Program-made: the position numbers and the translations under genes
From: an uncultured Clostridium sp.
GTDB lineage: Bacteria > Bacillota > Clostridia > TANB77 > CAG-508
Direction: 5' to 3'
DNA: 64,000 nucleotides
NCBI GenBank assembly: GCA_948473335.1
Contig: CAOKXF010000001.1
Span: forward strand, 62,001-126,000
Shown: piece after piece, positions 1 through 8,500 of the stretch
Numbering within the stretch: the stretch's first letter is position 1
Layout of the letters: every line of letters begins with the position of its first letter
The notes under the pieces: generated by a model
The model's database searches: none
What the model was told of the DNA's origin: nothing
The model's input: only the letters and a program-made list of their open reading frames with translations

Positions 1-3
1 GAA

Positions 4-26
4 ATGTTAGAAAATAAAACTAACAT
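4..26 (+). promoter_or_regulatory. Leader hairpin upstream of the GT4 start codon
   Basis: The arms ATGTTAG (4-10) and CTAACAT (20-26) are perfect inverted repeats with a 9-nt loop. Ten nucleotides separate the stem from the ATG at 37, and none of them forms a ribosome-binding site. The site must therefore lie before the hairpin, outside the window. The same layout and nearly the same sequence recur at 30510-30535, where the site is visible before the stem. Confidence 0.55.
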
Positions 27-36
27 AAGCTAAAAG

Positions 37-1137
37 ATGAAAGAAATATTAATAGCAGCATACTCATTAGGACTAGGAGGAATAGAAACATCATTAGTAA
101 CACTATTAAAAGAATTAGAAAAAAGATACAAAATAACATTAGTATTAGAAAAAAAAGAAGGAATATTTTTAGAAAAAATAAGTACAAACATAAAAATAAT
201 AGAATACACTCCAAATAACAACTCAAACATAATAATAAGAAAAGCAATAAACATGATAAAACAAATAAAATTCAAAATGAAATATAGAAATAAGTATGAA
301 TTCTCAGCAGCATATGCAACATATTCATTAAGTAGTGGATTTGTAGCAAGAACAGCATCAAAAAATTCAGCATTATGGTTTCATGCAGACTATTTAACTC
401 TAAACTATAATGATAAAGAAAAAACAAGAGAATATTACAATAGCTTAAAATATAATGAATATAGAAAATTAGTATTTGTATCACAAGAAGCTAAAAATAA
501 CTTTATTAAACTATTTCCAGAATCAAAAGAAAAAGCAGTATATTGCAATAATTTAATAGATGGACAAAGCATAATAGAAAAATCAAAAGAAGAAATAGAA
601 GAAAATGATAAAAAGAAAATAAATAAAAAAGATGAAATAATCTTTTTAAATATAGGAAGACATGACGAAAGACAAAAAAGATTAACAAGAATAATACAAG
701 TAGCAAAAAAATTAAAAGAAGAAGAATTGAAATTTAAGATAATATTTGTAGGAGATGGACAAGATAGTGAGACCTACAAAGAACAAGTAAAACAACAAGA
801 ATTAGAAGATAAAATAATATTTTTAGGCAAAAAGCAAAATCCATATCCATATTACAGAATAAGTGATTGTGTAATATTAACTTCAGACTATGAAGGATAT
901 CCAGTAGTATTTTTAGAAAGCATGATTTTAAAGAAACCAATGATAACAACAAAAGTATCAGACTATGAGCAAATAGAAAACAAATTTGGAATGGTAACAA
1001 CAAAAGAGATAGATGATATATATCAAAAAGCAAAAAAATTTATAGAGGAAGGATATGAATTAAAAGAAACATTTGATATACAAAAATACAATAAAGAAAT
1101 AATAGACAAAATAGAAAACATTATAAATAAAGATTAA
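37..1137 (+). CDS. GT4-family glycosyltransferase (GT-B fold)
   Basis: Predicted cytoplasmic or membrane-associated sugar transferase that adds a nucleotide-activated sugar to a surface glycan. The 366-aa protein opens with a Rossmann strand and a Gly-rich loop (LGLGGIETS, about residues 11-19), as in the acceptor domain of GT-B enzymes. The C-terminal half has the donor-domain features FVGDG (about 237) and EGYPVVFLES (286-295), the E-x7-E motif of GT4. It is the first gene of a polysaccharide run with two GT2 transferases and a polymerase downstream. The start is set by the leader hairpin at 4-26. Family is clear; sugar and linkage cannot be read from sequence. Confidence 0.88.
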   Translation: MKEILIAAYSLGLGGIETSLVTLLKELEKRYKITLVLEKKEGIFLEKISTNIKIIEYTPNNNSNIIIRKAINMIKQIKFKMKYRNKYEFSAAYATYSLSSGFVARTASKNSALWFHADYLTLNYNDKEKTREYYNSLKYNEYRKLVFVSQEAKNNFIKLFPESKEKAVYCNNLIDGQSIIEKSKEEIEENDKKKINKKDEIIFLNIGRHDERQKRLTRIIQVAKKLKEEELKFKIIFVGDGQDSETYKEQVKQQELEDKIIFLGKKQNPYPYYRISDCVILTSDYEGYPVVFLESMILKKPMITTKVSDYEQIENKFGMVTTKEIDDIYQKAKKFIEEGYELKETFDIQKYNKEIIDKIENIINKD

Positions 1138-1241
1138 GAAAAAAATTTTTTAAGTAGGAAATATACATAAGAAAATTTAATTCTTTCATAACAATATTCA
1201 AAGGTAGAATACTAAAAATCATATAAAAGAAGGGAAAAGTA

Positions 1242-2177
1242 ATGAAAAAAATAAGCATAATAATACCAGTATATAACACGGAAAAGTATATAGAAAGATG
1301 CTTAAACTCAGTAATAAACCAAAAATACGAAAACAAAGAAATAATAGTAATAAATGATGGTTCAACAGACAGATCAGAAGAGAAAATAAATAAATACATA
1401 AACCAAATAACATACATAAAAAAAGAAAATAGTGGATTATCAGACACAAGAAATGTAGGAATAGAAAAAGCAACAGGAGAATACATAATGTTCATAGATT
1501 CAGATGATTATATAGAAGAATGTTTATTGGACAAACTAAAACCATATATAAATCAAGAAATAGAAATGATAAAATATAAATCAAGAAAAGTAACAGAAGA
1601 AGGAAAAGAAATACAAATCATGGATGGACCAGTATTTGAAACAACAAAAGGAGAAGAAGCGTTTTCAAAAATGTGTTTTACAGACCAATTAATGGAAACA
1701 GCATGTATATATTTATATAAAACAGAGCTATTAAAGAAAAACCAATTTAGATTTTCAAAAGGACTATATCATGAAGATTTTGGATTAATACCATTAATTA
1801 TATTAAAAGCAGAAACTTTTGTATCAACAGGAATTTGTGGTTACAATTATGTGCAGAGTTCAAATAGTATAACAAGAAACGAAGACTATCAAAGAACAAA
1901 AAGAAAAGTATATGATTTACTAACACATTATGATAAAATAACAGAGCAAATTGAGAGATATGATATAAAGCAAGAAACAAAGCAAGATGTAAGAATTTTT
2001 TGTACAAATGCTATTTTATTAAGATTAAACGAATTAACAAAAAAAGATAAGAAAGAACTAATACAAGAAATAAGAAAAAGAAAAATGCAAAAAAATATAA
2101 TCGTAAGAAATCCAAAACAACTATTAAAAAGAATAATATTAGAAATAAGTATACCAGCATATTTGAAATTAAGATAA
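1242..2177 (+). CDS. GT2-family glycosyltransferase
   Basis: A 311-aa GT-A transferase. The N-terminus has the GT2 signature: IIIPVYNTEKYI at the first strand, INDGSTD around residues 37-43 for nucleotide binding, and the metal-binding DSDDY near residue 86. The C-terminal 110 residues are basic and lack a membrane anchor, as in cytoplasmic capsule transferases of the WcaA/EpsH type. GAAGGG precedes the ATG by 7 nt. The following GT2 gene is a diverged paralogue and its leader starts right after this stop codon. It probably extends the same lipid-linked oligosaccharide; substrate unknown. Confidence 0.9.
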   Translation: MKKISIIIPVYNTEKYIERCLNSVINQKYENKEIIVINDGSTDRSEEKINKYINQITYIKKENSGLSDTRNVGIEKATGEYIMFIDSDDYIEECLLDKLKPYINQEIEMIKYKSRKVTEEGKEIQIMDGPVFETTKGEEAFSKMCFTDQLMETACIYLYKTELLKKNQFRFSKGLYHEDFGLIPLIILKAETFVSTGICGYNYVQSSNSITRNEDYQRTKRKVYDLLTHYDKITEQIERYDIKQETKQDVRIFCTNAILLRLNELTKKDKKELIQEIRKRKMQKNIIVRNPKQLLKRIILEISIPAYLKLR

Positions 2178-2219
2178 GGGTTATAGGTAAATCCAAAAAC
2201 CTAAATATATTTATAAGGA
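2178..2219 (+). promoter_or_regulatory. H-type pseudoknot leader, copy 1 (candidate riboswitch or RNA regulator)
   Basis: Stem P1 is GGGT (2178-2181) with ATCC (2191-2194). The loop TATAGGTAA contains TAGGT (2184-2188), which can pair with ACCTA (2199-2203) as stem P2. An A-only linker (2195-2198) joins them. The ribosome-binding site AAGGA (2215-2219) follows 11 nt later and ATG is at 2228. The motif begins directly after the stop codon of the upstream gene. A second copy lies at 48091-48137 with a covarying P1. Confidence 0.6.
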
Positions 2220-2227
2220 CTTTATAT

Positions 2228-3187
2228 ATGATAAAAGTGAGTATAATAGTGCCAGCATACAATGTGGACAAATATATAGAAAAATGTTTAAATACATTAG
2301 TACAACAAACTCTAAAAGAAATAGAAATAATAGTAGTAAATGATGGCTCAACAGATAACACAAAACAAGAAATACAAAAATTTATAGAGAAATATCCAGA
2401 AAAGATAATCTATGTAGAAAAAGAAAATGGAGGATTATCAGATGCAAGAAACTATGGAATGCCATATGCTAAAGGAGAATACATAGGTTGTGTAGATTCA
2501 GATGATTATATAGAAGAAAATATGTATGAAGAGATGTACCAAAAAGCAAAAGAAGAAAATAGTGATATGGTGGAATGTGACTTTATATGGGAATATCCAG
2601 ATAGACAAAAAATAGACACAGGAAAAATATATACTAATAAAAAAGAAGCAATGCTATATGCAAGAGTGGTAGCATGGAATAAAATAATAAGAAGAGAAAT
2701 AATAGAAAAACAACAAATAAAATATCCAAAAGGATTAAGATATGAAGATGCAGAATTTTTCTATAAAATATTACCAAGTTTAGAAAAAATATCATTTATA
2801 AAAAAGCCATTTATACATTATATACAAAGAGAAAATTCAATAGCAAATACACAAAATGAAAGAGTAAAAGAAATATTTGATATATGGGATAATGTAATAG
2901 AATATTATAAAAAAAATAAGATATATGACGAATATAAAGAAGAATTAGAATATACATATGCAAGATATTTATTATGTAGCTCTTTATTAAGAATTGTAAA
3001 AGTTGATAACAAAGAAAAAAGAAAAGAATTAGAAAAAAGAACATGGGAAGAACTAAATAGTAAATTTCCAAATTGGAAGAAAAATAAGTACTTAAAAACA
3101 GAAAAAGGAAATAAAAATTTATACTTAAAAACTGTAAATAAAACAACTTTCAAGATATATTGCAAAATATTTGAGAAATTCCTATAA
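2228..3187 (+). CDS. GT2-family glycosyltransferase, paralogue of the preceding gene
   Basis: A 319-aa GT-A fold transferase with IIVPAYNVDKYI at the N-terminus, NDGSTD at about 38-43 and the metal-binding DSDDY at about 90-94. YPKGLRYEDAEFF near residue 170 is the usual GT2 acceptor or base region. The basic tail, rich in lysine, suggests peripheral membrane contact. It is separated from the first GT2 gene by only 50 nt, which are filled by a structured leader, so its translation may be controlled separately within the same transcript. Family certain, substrate unknown. Confidence 0.9.
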   Translation: MIKVSIIVPAYNVDKYIEKCLNTLVQQTLKEIEIIVVNDGSTDNTKQEIQKFIEKYPEKIIYVEKENGGLSDARNYGMPYAKGEYIGCVDSDDYIEENMYEEMYQKAKEENSDMVECDFIWEYPDRQKIDTGKIYTNKKEAMLYARVVAWNKIIRREIIEKQQIKYPKGLRYEDAEFFYKILPSLEKISFIKKPFIHYIQRENSIANTQNERVKEIFDIWDNVIEYYKKNKIYDEYKEELEYTYARYLLCSSLLRIVKVDNKEKRKELEKRTWEELNSKFPNWKKNKYLKTEKGNKNLYLKTVNKTTFKIYCKIFEKFL

Positions 3188-3236
3188 AAGAAAAAATTAC
3201 AAGAAAATACAAAAATCGAAAGGAAAAATAATAAAA

Positions 3237-4628
3237 ATGAAGAAAATAACATTAGACAGATTATTATGCCTATTAATAATAATATGTCCAATATTAGATA
3301 TAGTAAGTTTTATATATAGAAACACATTCGCAACAAAAATATCACCATCAACTATACTAAGACCAATAATATCTATAATAGCTATAATATACATATTTTT
3401 TAAAGATAAAAATAGATGGAAGATATTAGGAGTAGGTATAATATATGGTGTATATGCAATAATACACATATATTTATTTGATAAGATACATACAGGAAGT
3501 TCTTATGGAAGTGCAATAAACGAATTACAATATCTAGTAAATTATTCATTCATGATATTAAATTTATTTTTATACATATATGTATTTAGAAATGAAAATG
3601 AAGATAAATTAAAAAGAAGCCTATTAATAGCAAATGCAATATATATAATATCAATATATATATCAATATTAACAAAAACATCATCAACAACATATTTAGA
3701 AGGAATGGGATATAAAGGGTGGTTTGAATCAGGAAATAGTTTAAGTGCAATACTAATATTATCACAATTTATAATGTTGGGAATGATAAGAAAATTTAAA
3801 CCAAAATGGATAATAATAACAATAATAGGACTAGTAGGAATATTTCTAACAACACAAATAGGAACAAGAGTAGGTCTATATGGATTTATTCTAGTATTAG
3901 GTATATATATAATAACAGAAATATTATATAGCATAATAAAGAACAAGAAAATTAACAAAAAAATAATATTAATAGGAATTGGAACATTATTAGCAGTATT
4001 AATTCTAATAACAATAATAGGTTCAAGTACAATAACAAGAAGAAAACATATACAGGAAGAAAGCCAAGCAAGTTACGATGAAAAACAAAATGATGTAGCA
4101 CACCTAACAGGAGATGTAATAAAAATAAGAAAAGGTATTGAAGAGGGTACATTAGAAGAAGGATATTTGAGTGAAGCAGAAAAAAAATCATATATTGAAT
4201 TATATGATATTTCAAACAAATACGAATTTAAAAGTAATGACCAAAGATTACATCAAATAGTATATAATTTATTACTTGTAAAAAATCAAAGTAATGCAAT
4301 GCTAGTATTATTTGGAAATGGATACTTAAATAATCATGGTGAATTAGTATTAGAAATGGAACTATTGTCATTTATATTAAATTTTGGAATAATTGGGTTT
4401 ATATTATACTTATTACCATTTATTGCAATATTGATATATTCATTAATAAGAATGATAAAACAAATAAAAGAAATAGATCAAGAAAGCATAATGCTATTTT
4501 TAGGAACAGCATTTGTATATGCATTATCATTACTATCAGGATATGTATTTTTTAATTCATCATCAATGATAGTAGTAATAGTATTACACACTTGCTTGAT
4601 AAATAAATTAAATAAAGAAAAAATATAA
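3237..4628 (+). CDS. O-antigen ligase / Wzy-like polysaccharide polymerase, multi-pass membrane protein
   Basis: Likely polymerises or transfers lipid-linked repeat units at the outer face of the membrane. The 463-aa protein has about ten to twelve hydrophobic segments. It carries GTRVGLYGF, which fits the conserved arginine region of this family, and a long extracellular loop (about 275-360) rich in charged residues. After that loop comes LFGNGYLNNHGELVLEME, the place where Wzy/WaaL proteins carry their conserved H/E region. I place the start at 3237, where AAAGGA precedes ATG. An upstream in-frame ATG at 3171 would overlap the GT2 gene and add a basic peptide before the first membrane segment. 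Confidence 0.75.
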   Translation: MKKITLDRLLCLLIIICPILDIVSFIYRNTFATKISPSTILRPIISIIAIIYIFFKDKNRWKILGVGIIYGVYAIIHIYLFDKIHTGSSYGSAINELQYLVNYSFMILNLFLYIYVFRNENEDKLKRSLLIANAIYIISIYISILTKTSSTTYLEGMGYKGWFESGNSLSAILILSQFIMLGMIRKFKPKWIIITIIGLVGIFLTTQIGTRVGLYGFILVLGIYIITEILYSIIKNKKINKKIILIGIGTLLAVLILITIIGSSTITRRKHIQEESQASYDEKQNDVAHLTGDVIKIRKGIEEGTLEEGYLSEAEKKSYIELYDISNKYEFKSNDQRLHQIVYNLLLVKNQSNAMLVLFGNGYLNNHGELVLEMELLSFILNFGIIGFILYLLPFIAILIYSLIRMIKQIKEIDQESIMLFLGTAFVYALSLLSGYVFFNSSSMIVVIVLHTCLINKLNKEKI

Positions 4629-4707
4629 CAATAAAATTATTTGACTAATTTTACAATAATCAAAACAATAAAAGAAAACAAATAAAACAATATAAGGAGA
4701 AAAGAAA

Positions 4708-5250
4708 ATGAGAAAAAATGAAGGTAAAGGTCTAATAAAAACTATATTAATGATAGTAATAATCGTAATGATAATTGCATTAACAATAAGAATAAGTATT
4801 AAATTAGTTACAAAAACACAATTAAAAGACTTAAAGACAGATATGCTATTAATACAACAAAAAGCTAAATCATACTCAGAAGAAGTAAGTAAACAAACAG
4901 TTAATCTAGATGAAACGAAAGAAGAAGATTCAGATAAAATTGTAGAAGTAGAAAATACACAATTAATAGGAACAAAAGTATCTGAATGTTCTACAGAGAT
5001 ACAAGCTAAAGCGCAAGAAGCGGGAGTAACAGATTTAGAAGAGTATTATTGTTTAAACAAAGAGGACTTAGACAAAATGGGAATAAATAATGTCAAACTA
5101 AAAGAGGGAGAATACTTTTTAGTAAAATATAATTTAGAAGATACTGAAATAATATATACAAGTGGATTTGAATATGAAGATGAAGTATATTACAAATTAA
5201 CAGAATTAGAAGAGCTACCTGAAACAGAAGGTCTAATTACAGATAAATAA
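4708..5250 (+). CDS. Unknown protein with N-terminal membrane anchor
   Basis: Not recognised. The 180-aa product has a basic start, one hydrophobic helix (about residues 9-32) and a mainly acidic outer domain. A coiled-coil-like stretch (about 36-60) follows the helix. The domain has two cysteines (about 94 and 114) that could form a disulfide if the protein is outside the cell. The N-terminus is pilin-like in layout but lacks the glycine-cleavage and Glu+5 signature of type IV prepilins. A clear AAGGAG lies 8 nt before ATG. It sits between the polysaccharide polymerase and rnhB, and could belong to either transcript. Confidence 0.6.
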   Translation: MRKNEGKGLIKTILMIVIIVMIIALTIRISIKLVTKTQLKDLKTDMLLIQQKAKSYSEEVSKQTVNLDETKEEDSDKIVEVENTQLIGTKVSECSTEIQAKAQEAGVTDLEEYYCLNKEDLDKMGINNVKLKEGEYFLVKYNLEDTEIIYTSGFEYEDEVYYKLTELEELPETEGLITDK

Positions 5251-5260
5251 TGAAAGGACT

Positions 5261-5282
5261 TATATTAGGAAGAACTAATATA
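5261..5282 (+). promoter_or_regulatory. Hairpin between ribosome-binding site and rnhB start
   Basis: AAAGGA (5253-5258) is followed by TATATTAG (5261-5268), loop GAAGAA, and CTAATATA (5275-5282), a perfect 8-bp stem whose last base is the A of the ATG at 5282. Without the fold the site would be 23 nt from the start, too far for normal initiation. Confidence 0.6.
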
Positions 5283-5974
5283 TGAATGATTATACAACAA
5301 GAAAATCATATATATTAAAAAATTTAACTAATATAGAAAGAGCAATAATGAAAGAAAAAGAAGAAGAAAGATTAAAAGAATTAAAACAAATAGAAAAAGA
5401 TTTACACGAAAAAGGATTTAAAAATATTTGTGGAATAGATGAAGCAGGAAGAGGACCATTAGCAGGTCCTGTTGTTGTTGCAAGCGTAATAATGCCAGAA
5501 AATTCAATAATAGAAGGGATTAATGATTCCAAAAAAATATCAGAAAATAAAAGGGAAAAATTATATGACTTAATATTAGAAGAAGCCATAAGCTATGGAG
5601 TTGGAATAATTGACCAAACAGAAATTGATGAAATAAATATATTAAATGCAACAAAAAAGGGATTAACTATGTCATTAAAAGAATTGACTGTAAGGCCAGA
5701 TTTAATAATAGTAGATGCATTAGACCATATTGATACAATGGGAATACCATATGAACCAATAATAAAAGGAGATGCAAAAGCATATTCAATAGCAGCTGCA
5801 TCAATAATAGCAAAAGTAACGAGAGACAGGATTATGAGAGAATGGGCAACAATATATCCACAATATAATTTTGAAGTACATAAAGGATATGGGACAGCAA
5901 AGCATATTGCAGCAATAAAAGAATATGGGATATGTTCATTACATAGAAAAAGTTTTACAAAAAATTTCATTTGA
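5282..5974 (+). CDS. rnhB: Ribonuclease HII
   Basis: Endonuclease that removes the RNA strand, including single ribonucleotides, from RNA-DNA hybrids. The 230-aa sequence has the family core GIDEAGRGPLAGP with its catalytic Asp-Glu pair (about residues 56-57), then INDSKKIS, then VDALD, and the later D-A-x-SIAAASIIAKVTRDR region. All acidic catalytic residues are present. The N-terminal 50 residues are a lysine/glutamate-rich helix, as in other Firmicutes RNase HII proteins. A second in-frame ATG at 5348 is possible, but the AAAGGA-hairpin arrangement supports 5282. Ends in a perfect hairpin region before pdp. Confidence 0.95.
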   Translation: MNDYTTRKSYILKNLTNIERAIMKEKEEERLKELKQIEKDLHEKGFKNICGIDEAGRGPLAGPVVVASVIMPENSIIEGINDSKKISENKREKLYDLILEEAISYGVGIIDQTEIDEINILNATKKGLTMSLKELTVRPDLIIVDALDHIDTMGIPYEPIIKGDAKAYSIAAASIIAKVTRDRIMREWATIYPQYNFEVHKGYGTAKHIAAIKEYGICSLHRKSFTKNFI

Positions 5975-5986
5975 AAACTAGATAAA

Positions 5987-6044
5987 TAGTAAAAGCTACA
6001 TACGCTTTTACTATAATACTGAGGTAACGGTAATAATAGCTTTT
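5987..6044 (+). promoter_or_regulatory. Alternative hairpins between rnhB and pdp (terminator or attenuator candidate)
   Basis: TAGTAAAAGC (5987-5996) pairs perfectly with GCTTTTACTA (6004-6013) but no T-run follows. AAAAGCTA (5991-5998), inside the same left arm, can instead pair with TAGCTTTT (6037-6044), which is followed by T-A-T. The two folds exclude each other. Confidence 0.4.
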
Positions 6045-6079
6045 TATATGCAAAATATTAAATAAAAAGAGGGATAAAA

Positions 6080-7390
6080 ATGAATATATTAGAAATAATA
6101 GAAAAGAAGAGGGACAAAAAAGAATTAAACAGAAAAGAAATAGAATTTTTCATAAATGGATATACAAAAGGAGAAATAACAGATTATCAAGCAGCAGCAT
6201 TAATAATGGCAATATATATAAATGGAATGACAGCAGAAGAAACAACAAATTTGACAATTGCAATGTCCGAATCAGGAGATGTACTGGATTTATCAAAGTT
6301 TGGTAAAAATGTAGTAGATAAACATAGTACAGGAGGAGTAGGAGATAAAGTATCAATAGTATTATTACCAATAATAGCATCATTAGGGATACCAGTTGCT
6401 AAAATGTCAGGAAGAGGATTAGGACATACAGGAGGAACAGCAGATAAGTTAGAATCAATACCAGGATACAAAACTGATATAGATATGGATAATTTTATAA
6501 AAAATGTAGAAAATATAGGAATAAGTATGATAACACAAACAATGAATTTAGCACCAGCAGACAAAAAAATATATGCACTAAGAGATACAATATCTTGTGT
6601 AGGAAGTATACCACTAATAGCATCAAGTATAATGAGTAAAAAGATAGCAAGTGGAGCAAATAAGCTAGTACTAGATGTAACTGTAGGTAATGGAGCATTT
6701 ATGAAAAATAAAGAACAAGCAAACCAATTATCAAGAGAGATGATAGAAATAGGAAAATTAGCAGGAATAGAAACAGTATGTGTACTAACAAATATGAATG
6801 AACCATTAGGATATGCAGTAGGAAATACATTAGAGGTGAAAGAAGCAATAAATGCTCTAAAAGGAGATATGCCAGAAGATTTAAAAGAAGTAGTATTAGA
6901 ATGTGGAAGTTATATGATAAAATTAGCAGGTTTGGGGAATAATATAGAAGAAAACAAAAACAAGATGTTAGAAAACATAAAAAATGGCAAAGCATATAAG
7001 AAATTTTTAGAGATGGTACAAAATCAAGGAGGAGAAATAAGCTATATAGAAGATACTGAAACATTAGAAAAAGCAAAAATAATAGAACCAGTATATGCAG
7101 AAAAGGATGGAATAATAGAAGATATAAATGCAGAAGATGTAGGAAAATTAGCATGTAAAATGGGAGCTGGAAGAATAAAAAAAGGAGATATAATAGATAA
7201 AGCAGTAGGAATAGTATTGAATAAAAAAGTAGAAGATGTTGTAAAAAAAGGAGATATATTAGGATATATCCACATAAATAAAGAAGAAATGTTAAAAGAA
7301 GCAAGAGAAAAATTATTAGATATCATCAAAATTTCAGAAAAAAAGTTGCCAACAGGAAAAAAATGTAATATAATTGCAATACATTATTAG
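6080..7390 (+). CDS. pdp: Pyrimidine-nucleoside phosphorylase
   Basis: Catalyses phosphorolysis of thymidine, deoxyuridine and uridine to base and (deoxy)ribose-1-phosphate in the salvage pathway. The 436-aa length matches the family. The signature DKHSTGGVGDKVS (about 81-93) and the MSGRGLGHTGGTADKLESI region (about 108-126) bind phosphate and pyrimidine. The C-terminal alpha/beta domain continues to DIIKISEKKLP. Purine salvage is represented in the window by deoD. GAGGG lies 7 nt before ATG. The gene is followed within 30 nt by mreB, with which it is probably co-transcribed. Confidence 0.95.
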   Translation: MNILEIIEKKRDKKELNRKEIEFFINGYTKGEITDYQAAALIMAIYINGMTAEETTNLTIAMSESGDVLDLSKFGKNVVDKHSTGGVGDKVSIVLLPIIASLGIPVAKMSGRGLGHTGGTADKLESIPGYKTDIDMDNFIKNVENIGISMITQTMNLAPADKKIYALRDTISCVGSIPLIASSIMSKKIASGANKLVLDVTVGNGAFMKNKEQANQLSREMIEIGKLAGIETVCVLTNMNEPLGYAVGNTLEVKEAINALKGDMPEDLKEVVLECGSYMIKLAGLGNNIEENKNKMLENIKNGKAYKKFLEMVQNQGGEISYIEDTETLEKAKIIEPVYAEKDGIIEDINAEDVGKLACKMGAGRIKKGDIIDKAVGIVLNKKVEDVVKKGDILGYIHINKEEMLKEAREKLLDIIKISEKKLPTGKKCNIIAIHY

Positions 7391-7416
7391 ACAAAAATAT
7401 GGGAAGGAAGAGTCAG

Positions 7417-8424
7417 ATGTTAAAATTTGGTCGAGATATAGGCATTGATTTAGGAACAGCAACAGTAATAGCATATATGAAAGGTAAAGGAATAGTATTA
7501 AGAGAGCCATCAGTAGTAGCTGTTGATAATGGTACAAGAGATGTATTAGCAGTAGGAGGAGAAGCAAGAAGAATGCTAGGAAGAACACCTGGAAATATAG
7601 TAGCAACACGCCCATTAAGGGATGGTGTAATATCAGATTATACTGTAACAGAAAAGATGTTAAAATATTTTATAAACAAAGTTGGAGGAAAGACATTGTT
7701 TGCTCCAAGAATAATGATATGTATACCATCAAAAGTAACAGAAGTTGAAAAGAAAGCAGTAATAGATGCGGCAACAAATGCAGGAGCAAGGAAAGTCTAT
7801 TTAATAGAAGAACCAATAGCAGCAGCAATAGGAGCAGGAATAGACATATCAAAACCATGTGGAAATATGGTAATTGATATTGGAGGAGGAACAACAGATG
7901 TAGCAGTAATTTCATTAGGAGGTTCAGTAGTAAGTACTTCAATAAAAGTAGCAGGAGATAAATTTGATGAAGCAGTAGTAAAATATATTAAGAAAAAACA
8001 CAATATATCAATAGGAGAAAGAACAGCAGAAGATTTAAAAATAAATATAGGGTGTGTGTATCCAAAAATGCAAGATATGGAAATGGAAGTTAGAGGAAGA
8101 GACCTAATGTCAGGTCTACCAAAAACAGTAACAGTACATTCAAGTGAAATGTTAGAAGCATTGATAGAGCCAGCAATGATGATAGTAGATGCAGTTCATA
8201 GTGTTTTAGAAAAAACACCACCAGAACTAGCTGCAGATATCAGTGATAGAGGAATATATATGACGGGTGGAGGATGTTTAGTTGATGGACTAGATAAACT
8301 TATTCAAGAAAAAACAGGTATTAATGTTATGATAGCTCAAGACACAGTTTCTTGTGTTGCATTAGGAACTGGTAAAGCATTAGAGAATTTAGATGTTTTA
8401 GATGGTAAAACAGGACATATGTAA
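7417..8424 (+). CDS. mreB: Rod-shape actin homologue MreB/Mbl
   Basis: Filament-forming actin homologue that guides cell-wall synthesis along the cylinder. The 335-aa protein has phosphate-1 motif DIGIDLGTAT at its start, connect-1 region, phosphate-2 DIGGGTTDVAVISLGG (about 151-166), and adenosine motif TGGGCLVDGL near 285. I choose ATG 7417 because GGAAGGAAG (7402-7410) lies ahead of it; an in-frame ATG at 7399 would precede that site. The gene is not in an mreBCD cluster here. A strong terminator follows at 8436. Mbl and MreB cannot be told apart safely by eye. Confidence 0.92.
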   Translation: MLKFGRDIGIDLGTATVIAYMKGKGIVLREPSVVAVDNGTRDVLAVGGEARRMLGRTPGNIVATRPLRDGVISDYTVTEKMLKYFINKVGGKTLFAPRIMICIPSKVTEVEKKAVIDAATNAGARKVYLIEEPIAAAIGAGIDISKPCGNMVIDIGGGTTDVAVISLGGSVVSTSIKVAGDKFDEAVVKYIKKKHNISIGERTAEDLKINIGCVYPKMQDMEMEVRGRDLMSGLPKTVTVHSSEMLEALIEPAMMIVDAVHSVLEKTPPELAADISDRGIYMTGGGCLVDGLDKLIQEKTGINVMIAQDTVSCVALGTGKALENLDVLDGKTGHM

Positions 8425-8435
8425 ATATATAACCC

Positions 8436-8468
8436 AAAGGGTCTCCCAAACAGATGGGAGACCCTTTT
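8436..8468 (+). terminator. Rho-independent terminator after mreB
   Basis: AAAGGGTCTCCC (8436-8447), 8-nt loop, GGGAGACCCTTT (8456-8467), then T. A perfect 12-bp stem; the leading AAA makes it partly usable on the opposite strand for the convergent gene ending at 8501. Confidence 0.9.
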
Positions 8469-8500
8469 GAAAAGACTTAATGGTCAACTCACTTGGTCAG

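Noticed and set aside
20..247. Many long minus-strand frames opposite + strand genes, rich in Leu, Phe and Ile
   Set aside because: They arise because A-rich coding sequence read in reverse gives T-rich codons with few stops. None has a site, domain or normal composition.
2178..2219. preQ1 riboswitch as the identity of the pseudoknot leader
   Set aside because: Same general fold, but the loop lacks the ligand-binding cytosine pattern and neither gene is for queuosine.
4708..4800. Type IV pilin at 4708
   Set aside because: The hydrophobic N-terminal helix is there but not the G/A cleavage site with Glu at +5, and no pilus genes are adjacent.
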